A stretch of DNA of 24,146 nt from an uncultured Eubacteriales bacterium (GTDB lineage: Bacteria > Bacillota > Clostridia > Peptostreptococcales > Anaerovoracaceae). Within the stretch, counting starts at the first letter, position 1. The number at the start of each line of letters is the position of its first letter. The DNA lies in assembly GCA_900547295.1 (NCBI GenBank), contig URGK01000040.1, forward strand, positions 1 through 24,146. The letters run 5' to 3'. Both the position numbers and the translations under genes were made by a program. Of this stretch, positions 7,633-15,679 are shown one piece after another. A model generated the notes under the pieces. That model was not told the origin of the DNA and did not search any database. It worked only from the letters and a program-made list of their open reading frames with translations.

Positions 7633-8349
7633 ATGTGGAACATAGCGATTTGTGATGATCAGCCCGAAAGCATAGCATATATAAAAGACAGACTTGCTGA
7701 TACAGATTTACCTGACATCGGTAAGATTATTGCTTTTTCAAACGGCAAATCAATGCTTGAGGATCTTGAAGACGGCATTTTTGATGCAGATATTTTCATT
7801 CTGGATATTGATCTTGGCTGCTGCAGCGGCATTGCAATTGCCGAAAAGATACTGGATATACGCCCTGACTGCCAGATTATATTCATGTCAGGATATGATG
7901 ACTATTATGAAGCTGTCTACGATGTAAACCATATATATTTTATGAAGAAGCCGGTATGCAGTGAAATTCTTTGCAAAGCTGTTTCAAAGGCAACTCAAAA
8001 GCTGAACTCAGGACATGAGGAGTTCTTCATTGCTGAAACCAAAAGCGGCAAACATATAATTTCCTACAAAGACATATCCTCTTTTGAACGCGATAAAAGA
8101 AAGATAAACATAATAGGTCGTGACGGCACGCTGCTCTGTTCTTTTTACGGCAAATTCGAGGATATAGAGAGTTTGCTTCCTGCAAGCTTTCACCGCTGCC
8201 ACAACAGTATATTTCTGAACCTGCACATGGTAAAGGCTCTGGAAAACGGCTGCTTCATACTTCGTGACGGCAGGGCTGTAACCATAAGCCGCAGCCACAG
8301 AAGCGAAAGCCAGCTGGCATTTGCAAGGTTTCTGGCAGGCGGGAAATAA
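7633..8349 (+). CDS. LytTR-family response regulator (AgrA-like)
   Basis: The 238-residue protein has an N-terminal receiver domain (1-120). The acidic pair D8-D9, the phosphoacceptor D58 in FILDIDLG, S86 in FMSGY and K106 in MKKP are all present, so it should be phosphorylatable. The C-terminal half (about 128-236) is a LytTR DNA-binding domain, with the typical I-S-Y-K-D-I-x-S-F-E-R-D-K-R-K-I-N and F-H-R-C-H-N-S-x-x-x-N stretches. Regulators of this class bind paired direct repeats near promoters. The ATG is three bases after the stop of the GHKL gene, with GAGG in that gene's last codons, so the two are co-translated. Its likely targets include the repeats at 6735-6790. Confidence 0.95.
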   Translation: MWNIAICDDQPESIAYIKDRLADTDLPDIGKIIAFSNGKSMLEDLEDGIFDADIFILDIDLGCCSGIAIAEKILDIRPDCQIIFMSGYDDYYEAVYDVNHIYFMKKPVCSEILCKAVSKATQKLNSGHEEFFIAETKSGKHIISYKDISSFERDKRKINIIGRDGTLLCSFYGKFEDIESLLPASFHRCHNSIFLNLHMVKALENGCFILRDGRAVTISRSHRSESQLAFARFLAGGK

Positions 8350-8464
8350 TCTAATCAGGGTAATATCCATTGTCAGTTTATCGATACTGCTTTCTGTCTT
8401 ACCTGCTTTTACCCGAATGTGCCTTAAACTTAATACTGCACATACAATACGAAAGGTTTTGCAT

Positions 8465-9307
8465 ATGATTACTTACCATATCATCTACGCGCTGCTTATG
8501 ACTGCAGGAACGATTATCAAATTCCCTTTACTGTACAAAAATATGCTGCGGTTTAATGTCCCTGTAACTGTAATAATTACTGCGGTGACAAGCTCTGCAA
8601 TGGAACTGGCATATCTGCCGTTTTCACCTTTGTGTGACAACGCCCCTGCTCTGTTATTCATATATCTGCTGTCGATAGCTGCAACTGTAATGCTTATACG
8701 CTTTGACAGGCTCATAGACATGCTCATACTCGACTGTTTCTATCAGTTTTTTTACAACATCCTCGGAACTGCGATAGTAACAGTGCTAACAGCCATATAT
8801 GGTGCAGTAACGGGCGCCGATATGAATACCTGGTTTTCACAATCAACTTCAACCGCAGCCGACTACATAATGCGCTGCGCAGCCGTTGCGGTGTGCTTTG
8901 TCATTGCGCTGATACTCTGCCTCAGATGCATACCTCTGATAGTAAATATGAATATGAAATTAAAGCTGCCGCTGTTTATGGGTACAGCTTTACCTGTATT
9001 TATATTTATGGTGATAAGGCATATAGTCAATCCCGATGCCTCCCAGATGCTCTCAGGCTTTCTCGTTGTATGCTATGGAATACTGCTGACACTTATGGCA
9101 ATATCACTCCTCGTATTCTTCATCAACGTATTTTTCAAGACCAGAGAAGAAAACCAGCTTATGCAGGCTAAGACAGAGGCACAGAACGAGTATTACTACA
9201 GAGTCCTCAAAATACAGCAGGAATTAAGAGAGACAAAGCACGACCTTGCAAACCGGCTGGTGGCCTACAACATATCTCAAAGCGCAAAAACAGACTCCAA
9301 AAAATAA
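8465..9307 (+). CDS. Polytopic membrane sensor ending in an AgrC-type H-box, no ATPase domain
   Basis: The 280-residue product has six or seven membrane segments (about 4-20, 32-50, 62-80, 86-115, 138-160, 168-187 and 196-222), a coiled linker (about 225-255) and then RETKHDLANRL (255-265). H259 there fits the phosphoacceptor of AgrC-type kinases. The protein ends 15 residues after this segment, and no GHKL domain follows in any frame before the terminator at 9311. It therefore looks like the sensor half of a kinase whose ATPase half is the first gene of the operon. The start at 8465 is favoured by GAAAGG eight bases upstream. The frame stays open back to 8321, and an ATG at 8417 without a ribosome site is an alternative. 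A 115-base gap separates it from the regulator gene. Confidence 0.82.
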   Translation: MITYHIIYALLMTAGTIIKFPLLYKNMLRFNVPVTVIITAVTSSAMELAYLPFSPLCDNAPALLFIYLLSIAATVMLIRFDRLIDMLILDCFYQFFYNILGTAIVTVLTAIYGAVTGADMNTWFSQSTSTAADYIMRCAAVAVCFVIALILCLRCIPLIVNMNMKLKLPLFMGTALPVFIFMVIRHIVNPDASQMLSGFLVVCYGILLTLMAISLLVFFINVFFKTREENQLMQAKTEAQNEYYYRVLKIQQELRETKHDLANRLVAYNISQSAKTDSKK

Positions 9308-9310
9308 TCT

Positions 9311-9333
9311 GAGCCGGGAATTGCTCCCGGCTC
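9311..9333. terminator. Bidirectional intrinsic terminator
   Basis: A perfect nine-base stem, GAGCCGGGA (9311-9319) with TCCCGGCTC (9325-9333), has a five-base loop. TGTATATTATCATTTTA follows on the plus strand and AGATTATTTTTT on the minus strand. It sits between the convergent sensor gene and the short-chain dehydrogenase gene and probably serves both. Confidence 0.8.
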
Positions 9334-9342
9334 TGTATATTA

Positions 9343-9951
9343 TCATTTTATTCCCTGCTGTCTGCACCACATCTTCATTATGAGCCTGTGAGGCAGCAGC
9401 TTGACTGCAATTCTCTGCATTTTAGTTCCGAATCCGCAAAACGACACATCTCTGCCCTTTTTCATATCCTCTATCGCCCTTGCAACCACCTGCTGCGGCG
9501 TATAGAATTTGTTGAAATCTGATACCGTATCATCTTTAACGGCAGTATCGAAAAACTCTGTTTTCACCCAGTACGGACAGACCGCCATCACTTGAATTCC
9601 CCTGCCCTTAAGCTCGACATTAAGCGCTCTTGAAAAGCTTAGAACAAATGCCTTGGTTGCTCCGTACACATTTATATACGGGACAGGCTGAATTGCAGAC
9701 ATAGACCCCATATTATATATCCTGCCGCCCCGCTCCATATATTCAAGAGTGATATATGTCATGGCGACAAGAGCCCTGTCGTTTAAATCCATAGGAAGAA
9801 CTCTCACTTTAGCCCTTGCCTGTATACTCTCAAGTCTCTGCTTTCTCCTTGCTATAACCCATATTTCATCAAACTGCTCGTCCTTATCAAGACAGGTCGT
9901 AAATTCCGCCCCTATCCCTGACGAAGCGCCTGTTATCACCGCAATTTTCAT
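9343..9951 (-). CDS. Short-chain dehydrogenase (SDR) with an apparent internal deletion
   Basis: From the ATG at 9951, which has GGAGGGG nearby, the protein has 202 residues; classical SDRs have about 250. The N-terminal cofactor motif TGASSGIG (7-14) is intact, as is the Y96-x-x-x-K100 pair in INVYGATK, preceded by NMGSMS (80-85). However, VLPMDLND (51-58), the end of the third Rossmann strand, is followed directly by ALVAMTYITLEYM, which normally lies in the helix after the fourth strand. The third helix, the fourth strand with its N-A-G motif and part of the next helix, roughly 45 residues, are missing without loss of frame. CPYWVKTEF also replaces the usual CPGWVKTEF. A defective or repurposed enzyme is likely. 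Substrate unknown. Confidence 0.85.
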   Translation of the reverse strand: MKIAVITGASSGIGAEFTTCLDKDEQFDEIWVIARRKQRLESIQARAKVRVLPMDLNDRALVAMTYITLEYMERGGRIYNMGSMSAIQPVPYINVYGATKAFVLSFSRALNVELKGRGIQVMAVCPYWVKTEFFDTAVKDDTVSDFNKFYTPQQVVARAIEDMKKGRDVSFCGFGTKMQRIAVKLLPHRLIMKMWCRQQGIK

Positions 9952-10093
9952 AAACACCCCTCCGATATATTTATTCACTCCCCTTTTATATCCTCTCCGG
10001 CAGTAAATTTCACTTTTATAATATATTTTTTTAAATCTCCGCCTATTTTGCACCAAAGTGTGTTTTCACAACAAATATTTTTGCCACAGATTA

Positions 10094-10122
10094 TTGACAA
10101 ATCACAAAAAACAGGTTATTAT
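10094..10122 (+). promoter_or_regulatory. Promoter of the pyrG-asnA-purB-purA operon
   Basis: A perfect TTGACA (10094-10099) and TATTAT (10117-10122, five of six) are 17 bases apart. The expected start falls near 10129-10131, at the end of a TTTTTT run. The GGGC start motif of Bacillus-type pyrG reiterative control is not present there. Confidence 0.75.
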
Positions 10123-10151
10123 TGTTTTTTAAATACTTTTGTAATAAAGCA

Positions 10152-10212
10152 AAGGCGTTCATTCTTTCAAAGGGTATCACCCTTGCTTGAATGAATGCCT
10201 TACACTTTTTTT
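10152..10212 (+). terminator. Attenuator-like terminator in the pyrG leader
   Basis: A 13-base outer stem (10152-10164 with 10189-10201, one G-U pair) encloses an inner stem AAGGG (10170-10174) with CCCTT (10180-10184). Seven T residues follow at 10206-10212, four bases after the stem. It lies between the promoter and the pyrG ribosome site, so it should end transcription before pyrG unless it is bypassed. This position is known for CTP-responsive attenuation of pyrG in Firmicutes. The signal used here is not evident. Confidence 0.7.
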
Positions 10213-10228
10213 GGCGGGAGGTGAAAAC

Positions 10229-11836
10229 GTGACAAAATATATATTTGTAACCGGAGGTGTAGTATCGGGTCTTGGCAAAGGGATTACAGCCGCTTCACTG
10301 GGCCGTCTGCTCAAGCAGCGCGGATTTAAAGTGGCATCTCAGAAGCTGGATCCGTACATCAATGTGGATCCGGGAACCATGAGTCCTTTCCAGCACGGAG
10401 AGGTATACGTTACAGAGGACGGAGCCGAAACGGATCTTGACCTCGGGCATTACGAGCGTTTTATTGACGAGGATTTAAACAGATATTCCAATCTTACAAC
10501 CGGCAAGGTTTACTGGAATGTCCTCAACAAAGAACGACGCGGCGAATACCTTGGCTCAACCGTGCAGGTTATCCCGCATATAACCAATGAAATCAAAGAA
10601 TTTGTCTACAGAGTAGGCAGACAGACCGACGCCGACATTGTCATCACAGAAATAGGCGGCACTATCGGCGATATAGAGTCTCAGCCGTTTTTAGAGGCAG
10701 TAAGACAGATTGCAATAGAGGTTGGACAGGAAAACAGCCTTTTTATCCATGTGACACTGGTACCGTTTCTCAGCGGTTCCGATGAACACAAATCAAAGCC
10801 TACCCAGCACTCTGTCAAGGAGCTGCAGGGAATGGGTATCAGACCTGATATTATTGTTCTGAGATGCGACAGGCATATCGAGCCTGCCATCTTCGACAAA
10901 ATATCAATGTTCTGCAATGTCAGACGTGACTGCGTTATCGAGAATATAACGCTGCCTTGTCTGTACGAGGCTCCTCTGATGCTTGAGTCTCACAATTTCT
11001 CGTCTGTCGTTTTGAGAGAGCTGAGCCTATCAGCCCCTGCCGCAGACCTCGCGGAGTGGGAGGCTATGGTAAACGCCATAAAAAACACAGAGGACAGCGT
11101 AACCATCGGGCTTGTAGGCAAATACATACAGCTTCACGACGCCTATCTTTCGGTTGCAGAGGCTCTGCGCCATGCAGGCTGCGCCTTGGGCACAGGCATA
11201 GATATCCGCTGGATAGACTCGGAAACCCTGACCCCTGACACATACGAAAGCGCCCTTGCGGATCTTGACGGAATTCTCGTTCCCGGCGGCTTCGGCGATA
11301 GAGGTATCGAGGGCATGATACTTGCCGCGCGCTTTGCAAGAGAAAACGTTGTCCCTTATCTTGGCATATGCCTGGGTATGCAGATTGCGGTAATCGAGTT
11401 TGCAAGAAATGTTGCAGGACTTAAAGAAGCAGACTCCGGAGAGTTTAACGAAATATGCTCCTGCAAGGTCATAGATTTCATGCCTGGACAAAATGATGAT
11501 ATCGACAAGGGCGGCACTCTCAGGCTGGGCGCATTCCCTTGCAGAATAGAGCCGGGCACTACAATGATGAAATGCTACGGCAAGCCTGAAATATCAGAGC
11601 GCCACAGGCACCGCTATGAATTCAACAACGACTACAGGCAGCTTCTCACAGACAATGGGCTTACCCTTTCGGGAATGTCTCCGGACAAAAGACTTGTAGA
11701 GGCTGTGGAGCTTTCAGACAGAGACTTTTATGTGGGCGTTCAGTATCATCCTGAATTCAAATCAAGACCTGACAGAGCTCATCCTCTGTTTTACGGCTTT
11801 GTAAAAGCATCTCAGTCTTTCATAAACAAGAAATAA
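10229..11836 (+). CDS. pyrG: CTP synthase (glutamine-hydrolysing)
   Basis: The 535-residue enzyme makes CTP from UTP, ATP and glutamine in the cytoplasm, the last step of de novo pyrimidine triphosphate synthesis. The N-terminal synthetase domain shows the P-loop GGVVSGLGKGITAAS (9-23) and the DPYINVDPGTMSPFQHGEV block (41-59). The C-terminal class I amidotransferase domain has VPGGFGDRG (351-359), the nucleophile C381 in LGICLGMQ, and H507 with E509 in YHPEF. The start is GTG at 10229, with GGGAGGTGA six bases upstream; an in-frame TTG further upstream lies inside the attenuator stem and is rejected. It is the first gene of a four-gene operon and follows an attenuator-like hairpin. Confidence 0.98.
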   Translation: MTKYIFVTGGVVSGLGKGITAASLGRLLKQRGFKVASQKLDPYINVDPGTMSPFQHGEVYVTEDGAETDLDLGHYERFIDEDLNRYSNLTTGKVYWNVLNKERRGEYLGSTVQVIPHITNEIKEFVYRVGRQTDADIVITEIGGTIGDIESQPFLEAVRQIAIEVGQENSLFIHVTLVPFLSGSDEHKSKPTQHSVKELQGMGIRPDIIVLRCDRHIEPAIFDKISMFCNVRRDCVIENITLPCLYEAPLMLESHNFSSVVLRELSLSAPAADLAEWEAMVNAIKNTEDSVTIGLVGKYIQLHDAYLSVAEALRHAGCALGTGIDIRWIDSETLTPDTYESALADLDGILVPGGFGDRGIEGMILAARFARENVVPYLGICLGMQIAVIEFARNVAGLKEADSGEFNEICSCKVIDFMPGQNDDIDKGGTLRLGAFPCRIEPGTTMMKCYGKPEISERHRHRYEFNNDYRQLLTDNGLTLSGMSPDKRLVEAVELSDRDFYVGVQYHPEFKSRPDRAHPLFYGFVKASQSFINKK

Positions 11837-11863
11837 ATAGTATAATAGAAAGAGGAACCAGAT

Positions 11864-12874
11864 ATGTTACCACTTATTCTACCTGATAAATACACATCAG
11901 CGCTGGATCTTATGGAAAGCCAGCGTGCAATCAAAAAAATAAAGGACTATTTCCAGCAGGAACTGGCCTACGGACTTTCACTCAGACGTGTTTCAGCACC
12001 GCTGTTTGTAACTCCCGAAAGCGGACTTAACGATGACCTCAACGGAGTTGAGAGAACCGTACAGTTTACAATCAAGGATATGAACGAACAGACTGTTGAA
12101 ATAGTACAGTCCCTTGCCAAATGGAAGCGTATGGCTCTAGGCAGATACGGCATTGCCGCAGGAAACGGCATCTACACCGATATGAACGCCATCAGACGTG
12201 ACGAGGAGCTTGACAATCTCCATTCCATTTATGTGGACCAGTGGGACTGGGAAAAGGTTATAACTAAAGAGCAGAGAACCGAAGAATATCTCAAAGAAAC
12301 AGTTACGATAATCTACAACGCGCTCAAAAACCTTGGCGACTATGTCAACAGGCTCTACAGAGATATTCAGACAGAGCTTCCGAATGAAATATATTTCATC
12401 ACAACACAGGAGCTTGAGGATATGTATCCTGACCTTACTCCTAAGCAGAGAGAAGATGCCATAACAAGAGAGCATGGAGCCGTATTCATTATGAAAATCG
12501 GCGGAGCTTTAAAATCCGGAGATAAGCACGACGGCAGAGCGCCTGACTATGATGACTGGGAGCTTAACGGCGACATCATATTATGGAATGAGGTTTTGGA
12601 CAGAGCCTTTGAGATTTCCTCAATGGGTATCAGAGTAGACGAGGAGGCAATGGCAAGGCAGCTTGCTCTTGCAGGCGCAGAGGAGCGAAAGGATCTGCCT
12701 TTCCACAAGGCAATATTAAACAGAGAGCTTCCTTACAGCATCGGCGGAGGCATAGGACAAAGCCGTCTGTGCATGTACTTCCTGCGCAAGGCTCATATAG
12801 GCGAGGTTCAGGCTTCAGTCTGGCCCGATGAAATGATAAGCAAATGCGAGGCAGCCGGCATTCACCTGCTGTAG
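11864..12874 (+). CDS. asnA: Aspartate-ammonia ligase (asparagine synthetase A)
   Basis: The 336-residue protein is normal for AsnA. This class II aminoacyl-tRNA-synthetase-like enzyme makes asparagine from aspartate, ammonia and ATP. Recognisable stretches include FVTPESGLNDDLNGVER, a WKRMALGRYG segment, SIYVDQWDWEK, the metal/ATP region DYDDWELNGDIILWN, and the motif 3-like GGGIGQSRLCM near the C terminus. It starts 27 bases after the pyrG stop, with AGAGGAA as ribosome site, and ends 17 bases before purB, so it belongs to the same operon. It shares aspartate as substrate with purA downstream. Confidence 0.97.
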   Translation: MLPLILPDKYTSALDLMESQRAIKKIKDYFQQELAYGLSLRRVSAPLFVTPESGLNDDLNGVERTVQFTIKDMNEQTVEIVQSLAKWKRMALGRYGIAAGNGIYTDMNAIRRDEELDNLHSIYVDQWDWEKVITKEQRTEEYLKETVTIIYNALKNLGDYVNRLYRDIQTELPNEIYFITTQELEDMYPDLTPKQREDAITREHGAVFIMKIGGALKSGDKHDGRAPDYDDWELNGDIILWNEVLDRAFEISSMGIRVDEEAMARQLALAGAEERKDLPFHKAILNRELPYSIGGGIGQSRLCMYFLRKAHIGEVQASVWPDEMISKCEAAGIHLL

Positions 12875-12891
12875 CGCCGAAAGGATTTATT

Positions 12892-14325
12892 ATGAACGAT
12901 GTATATATCAACCCTCTGACAACCAGATATGCAAGCGATGAAATGAAGCATATTTTTTCGCCGGACAGTAAATTCTCAACATGGCGCAGGCTGTGGATTG
13001 CTCTTGCAGAAGCAGAGCAGGAGCTTGGGATAAATATTACTGACGAGCAGATAGCCGAAATGAAAGAGCATATCTGCGACATAGACTACGACACTGCAAG
13101 ACAGCGTGAAAAGGAAGTAAGACACGATGTTATGGCTCACATATACACCTACGGACTTGCCTGCCCTAAAGCAAGACCAATAATTCATCTGGGAGCAACC
13201 AGCTGCTATGTGGGCGACAACACAGATGTGATACTTCAGAGAAGCGCTCTTATGCGCATCAGAAAGCTGCTGCTTACGGCAATCGCAGAGCTTGCAGATT
13301 TCGCAGACAAATACAAGGACCTGCCTACTTTAGCATATACGCATTTTCAGGCTGCGCAGCCTACAACCGCAGGCAAGCGCGCGGCGCTGTGGATGCAGGA
13401 TTTAATGATGGATCTGGAGCAGCTTGATTTTGCGGTTTCCAATATGAAGCTGCTGGGCTGCAGAGGCACCACAGGCACCGGCGCAAGCTTTCTGGAGCTG
13501 TTTGACGGCGATGCGGACAAGGTCCGCAGACTGGAAAAGCTAATCTGCGACAAGATGGGTTTTGAAAAGACCTATTCGGTAAGCGGTCAGACCTATTCCC
13601 GCAAGGCAGACTATTTCATACTTTCCGTTCTGTCGGGAATAGCCCAGAGCGCGCAGAAGTTCTCAGGCGATATAAGGCTTCTTTCACATCTCAAAGAGTT
13701 TGATGAGCCTTTTGAAGCAGGTCAGGTAGGCTCCTCCGCCATGGCCTACAAGAGGAATCCTATGCGAAGCGAGCGGATTTCATCGCTTTCACGCTTTGTT
13801 ATTGCAGAATGTATTAACCCTGCCATGACCGCAGGCACACAGTGGCTCGAAAGAAGCCTTGATGACTCTGCCAACAGACGTATATCAATACCTGAGGCTT
13901 TCCTTGCGACAGACGGAATACTTCAGCTTTATATAAATATTGTTTCGGGTCTCAGAGTCTATCCTGAGGTTATAAAGAAGAATTTAAACGAGGAACTGCC
14001 GTTTATGGCAACCGAAAACATTCTGATGCACTGCGTCAAAAACGGAGGTGACAGACAGCTTCTTCACGAGGCCATCAGAAGTCACTCTGTGGCGGCAGGC
14101 CTTGCAGTCAAGCAGGAGGGCAAAAGCAATGATTTGCTTGACAGAATTGCAAATGACCCTGAATTCGGGCTTACAAGGGCTGATATAGATAAAATAATTT
14201 CCGAAAGCTGCTTCACAGGCATAGCCACACAGCAGACAGAGGATTATCTCAGAGAAGTCAGAGCGGTGCTTGCAGCAAACCGCGAGTTTCTCGACAAAAA
14301 TATAGACGTATCAATTAATGTATAG
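12892..14325 (+). CDS. purB: Adenylosuccinate lyase
   Basis: The 477-residue enzyme of the fumarase/aspartase superfamily releases fumarate at two purine steps, SAICAR to AICAR and adenylosuccinate to AMP. Visible are RHDVMAH (77-83), the catalytic-histidine stretch YTHFQAAQPTT (149-159, H151) and the superfamily signature GSSAMAYKRNPMRSE (280-294), where AMAYK is the usual adenylosuccinate-lyase form. The ATG at 12892 has AAAGGA seven bases upstream; the open frame continues upstream into asnA but has no homology there. The gene sits between asnA and purA, directly before the enzyme that makes its second substrate. Confidence 0.97.
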   Translation: MNDVYINPLTTRYASDEMKHIFSPDSKFSTWRRLWIALAEAEQELGINITDEQIAEMKEHICDIDYDTARQREKEVRHDVMAHIYTYGLACPKARPIIHLGATSCYVGDNTDVILQRSALMRIRKLLLTAIAELADFADKYKDLPTLAYTHFQAAQPTTAGKRAALWMQDLMMDLEQLDFAVSNMKLLGCRGTTGTGASFLELFDGDADKVRRLEKLICDKMGFEKTYSVSGQTYSRKADYFILSVLSGIAQSAQKFSGDIRLLSHLKEFDEPFEAGQVGSSAMAYKRNPMRSERISSLSRFVIAECINPAMTAGTQWLERSLDDSANRRISIPEAFLATDGILQLYINIVSGLRVYPEVIKKNLNEELPFMATENILMHCVKNGGDRQLLHEAIRSHSVAAGLAVKQEGKSNDLLDRIANDPEFGLTRADIDKIISESCFTGIATQQTEDYLREVRAVLAANREFLDKNIDVSINV

Positions 14326-14345
14326 ACAGGAAAGGAGCTGATTGT

Positions 14346-15611
14346 ATGCTTACAGCAATCGTTGGTATCAACTGGGGAGATGAGGGAAAAGGCCGTATGG
14401 TGGATCTGCTTTCCTCAGACTACGACATAATATGCCGTTACCAGGGCGGCAACAACGCAGGACATACCGTTGTAAATGACAGAGGTAAATTTATTCTCAA
14501 CCTGCTTCCGTCAGGAATTCTCAGAGAAACCACTGTGAATATAATGGGAAACGGTATGGTAATAGATATCGAACACCTTGTAAACGAGGCCGGCAAGCTG
14601 AGAGAGCAGGGCATTAAAATAACTCCCGACAATCTCAAGATAAGCGACAAGGCAATCATATGTCTGCCTTATCATAGACTTATGGATATTATGGAAGAGG
14701 ACAGACTGGCAGACAAGAAATTCGGCTCTACCCGCAGAGGCATAGCTCCTGTCTATGCAGACAAGTATATGAAAAAAGCTCTGCGCATGGAGGATCTGCT
14801 TGATATGGACAGCCTTTACGAAAAGGTTAAGGATATCGTGGAATGGAAAAACATCACAGTCAAAGGCTACGGTCACGAGCCTGTAGATGCCGATGAGATT
14901 ATGGACTGGCTCAAAAAATACGGCTCAGAAGTTGCTCCGTACATCACAGATGTATCCGAATATCTCTATCAGGCGGCAGCGGAGGGCAGGAATATAATGT
15001 TTGAGGCTCAGCTTGGAGCTTTAAGGGATATTGATTTCGGTATATATCCGTACACTTCCTCATCAACAACTCTCGCCTCATTTGCTCCTATCGGGGCCGG
15101 AGTTCCGGGACTTACACTGACAGGCACGCTGGGTATTATGAAAGCATATTCAACCTGTGTAGGTGAGGGGCCGTTTACAGTTGAAATGTCAGGCGATGAG
15201 GCCGAAGCTCTCAGAAAAGCCGGGGGCGAATACGGCGCGGCTACGGGCAGACCGCGCAGAGTCGGAGCTTTTGATATACCTGCATCAAAATACGGTGTCA
15301 GAGTTCAGGGCGCAACAGAAATCGCACTGACAAAACTTGACGTATTATCATATATGGATAAAATCCCCGTATGCACCGCATATGAGATTGACGGAATCAA
15401 AACCACAGCTTTTCCTACAGGTCAGCGCCTGCTTCGTGCAAAGCCTGTAATTGAATATCTGCCGGGTTTCGGCGATGTTTCAAAATGCCGCACTTATGAG
15501 GAGCTTCCTCAGGCGGCAAAAGACTATATCGCATATATCGAAAAAGCTGTAGCCTGCAAAATCACCTACGTTTCCGTAGGCGCAGGCAGAGATGAATATA
15601 TTAAATTATAG
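14346..15611 (+). CDS. purA: Adenylosuccinate synthetase
   Basis: The 421-residue GTP-dependent enzyme joins IMP and aspartate to give adenylosuccinate, the first committed step to AMP. It begins with the phosphate-binding loop GINWGDEGKGRMVD (7-20), with the catalytic D12 and an RM in place of the usual KI. NNAGHT (36-41) supplies the catalytic H40, and STTLASFAPIGAGVP and GRPRRVGAFD are further family blocks. AAAGGAG lies seven bases before the ATG. It is the last gene of the operon, closed by a strong terminator at 15619. Having purB and purA adjacent puts the two AMP-branch steps under one promoter with CTP and asparagine synthesis. Confidence 0.97.
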   Translation: MLTAIVGINWGDEGKGRMVDLLSSDYDIICRYQGGNNAGHTVVNDRGKFILNLLPSGILRETTVNIMGNGMVIDIEHLVNEAGKLREQGIKITPDNLKISDKAIICLPYHRLMDIMEEDRLADKKFGSTRRGIAPVYADKYMKKALRMEDLLDMDSLYEKVKDIVEWKNITVKGYGHEPVDADEIMDWLKKYGSEVAPYITDVSEYLYQAAAEGRNIMFEAQLGALRDIDFGIYPYTSSSTTLASFAPIGAGVPGLTLTGTLGIMKAYSTCVGEGPFTVEMSGDEAEALRKAGGEYGAATGRPRRVGAFDIPASKYGVRVQGATEIALTKLDVLSYMDKIPVCTAYEIDGIKTTAFPTGQRLLRAKPVIEYLPGFGDVSKCRTYEELPQAAKDYIAYIEKAVACKITYVSVGAGRDEYIKL

Positions 15612-15618
15612 GCTTTTA

Positions 15619-15654
15619 AAACCTGCTTCTCCACAACCGGAAAAGCAGGTTTTT
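15619..15654. terminator. Bidirectional intrinsic terminator after purA
   Basis: AAACCTGCTT (15619-15628) pairs with AAGCAGGTTT (15643-15652); an inner TCC/GGA extension closes the loop. TTTTT follows on the plus strand and TTTTAAAA on the minus strand. It separates purA from the convergent lipoprotein gene and probably serves both. Confidence 0.85.
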
Positions 15655-15679
15655 ATGCTTGTTTATGTTAATTTTATGT

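Noticed and set aside
8370..8468. 32-codon TTG-started frame, considered as an AgrD-like peptide between regulator and sensor
   Set aside because: It lacks the AgrD layout (amphipathic leader, Cys/Ser ring core, acidic tail). Its stop overlaps the sensor start, but the start codon and ribosome site are weak.
11030..11491. 153-codon minus-strand frame inside pyrG
   Set aside because: It is a shadow of the strongly conserved CTP synthase coding sequence.
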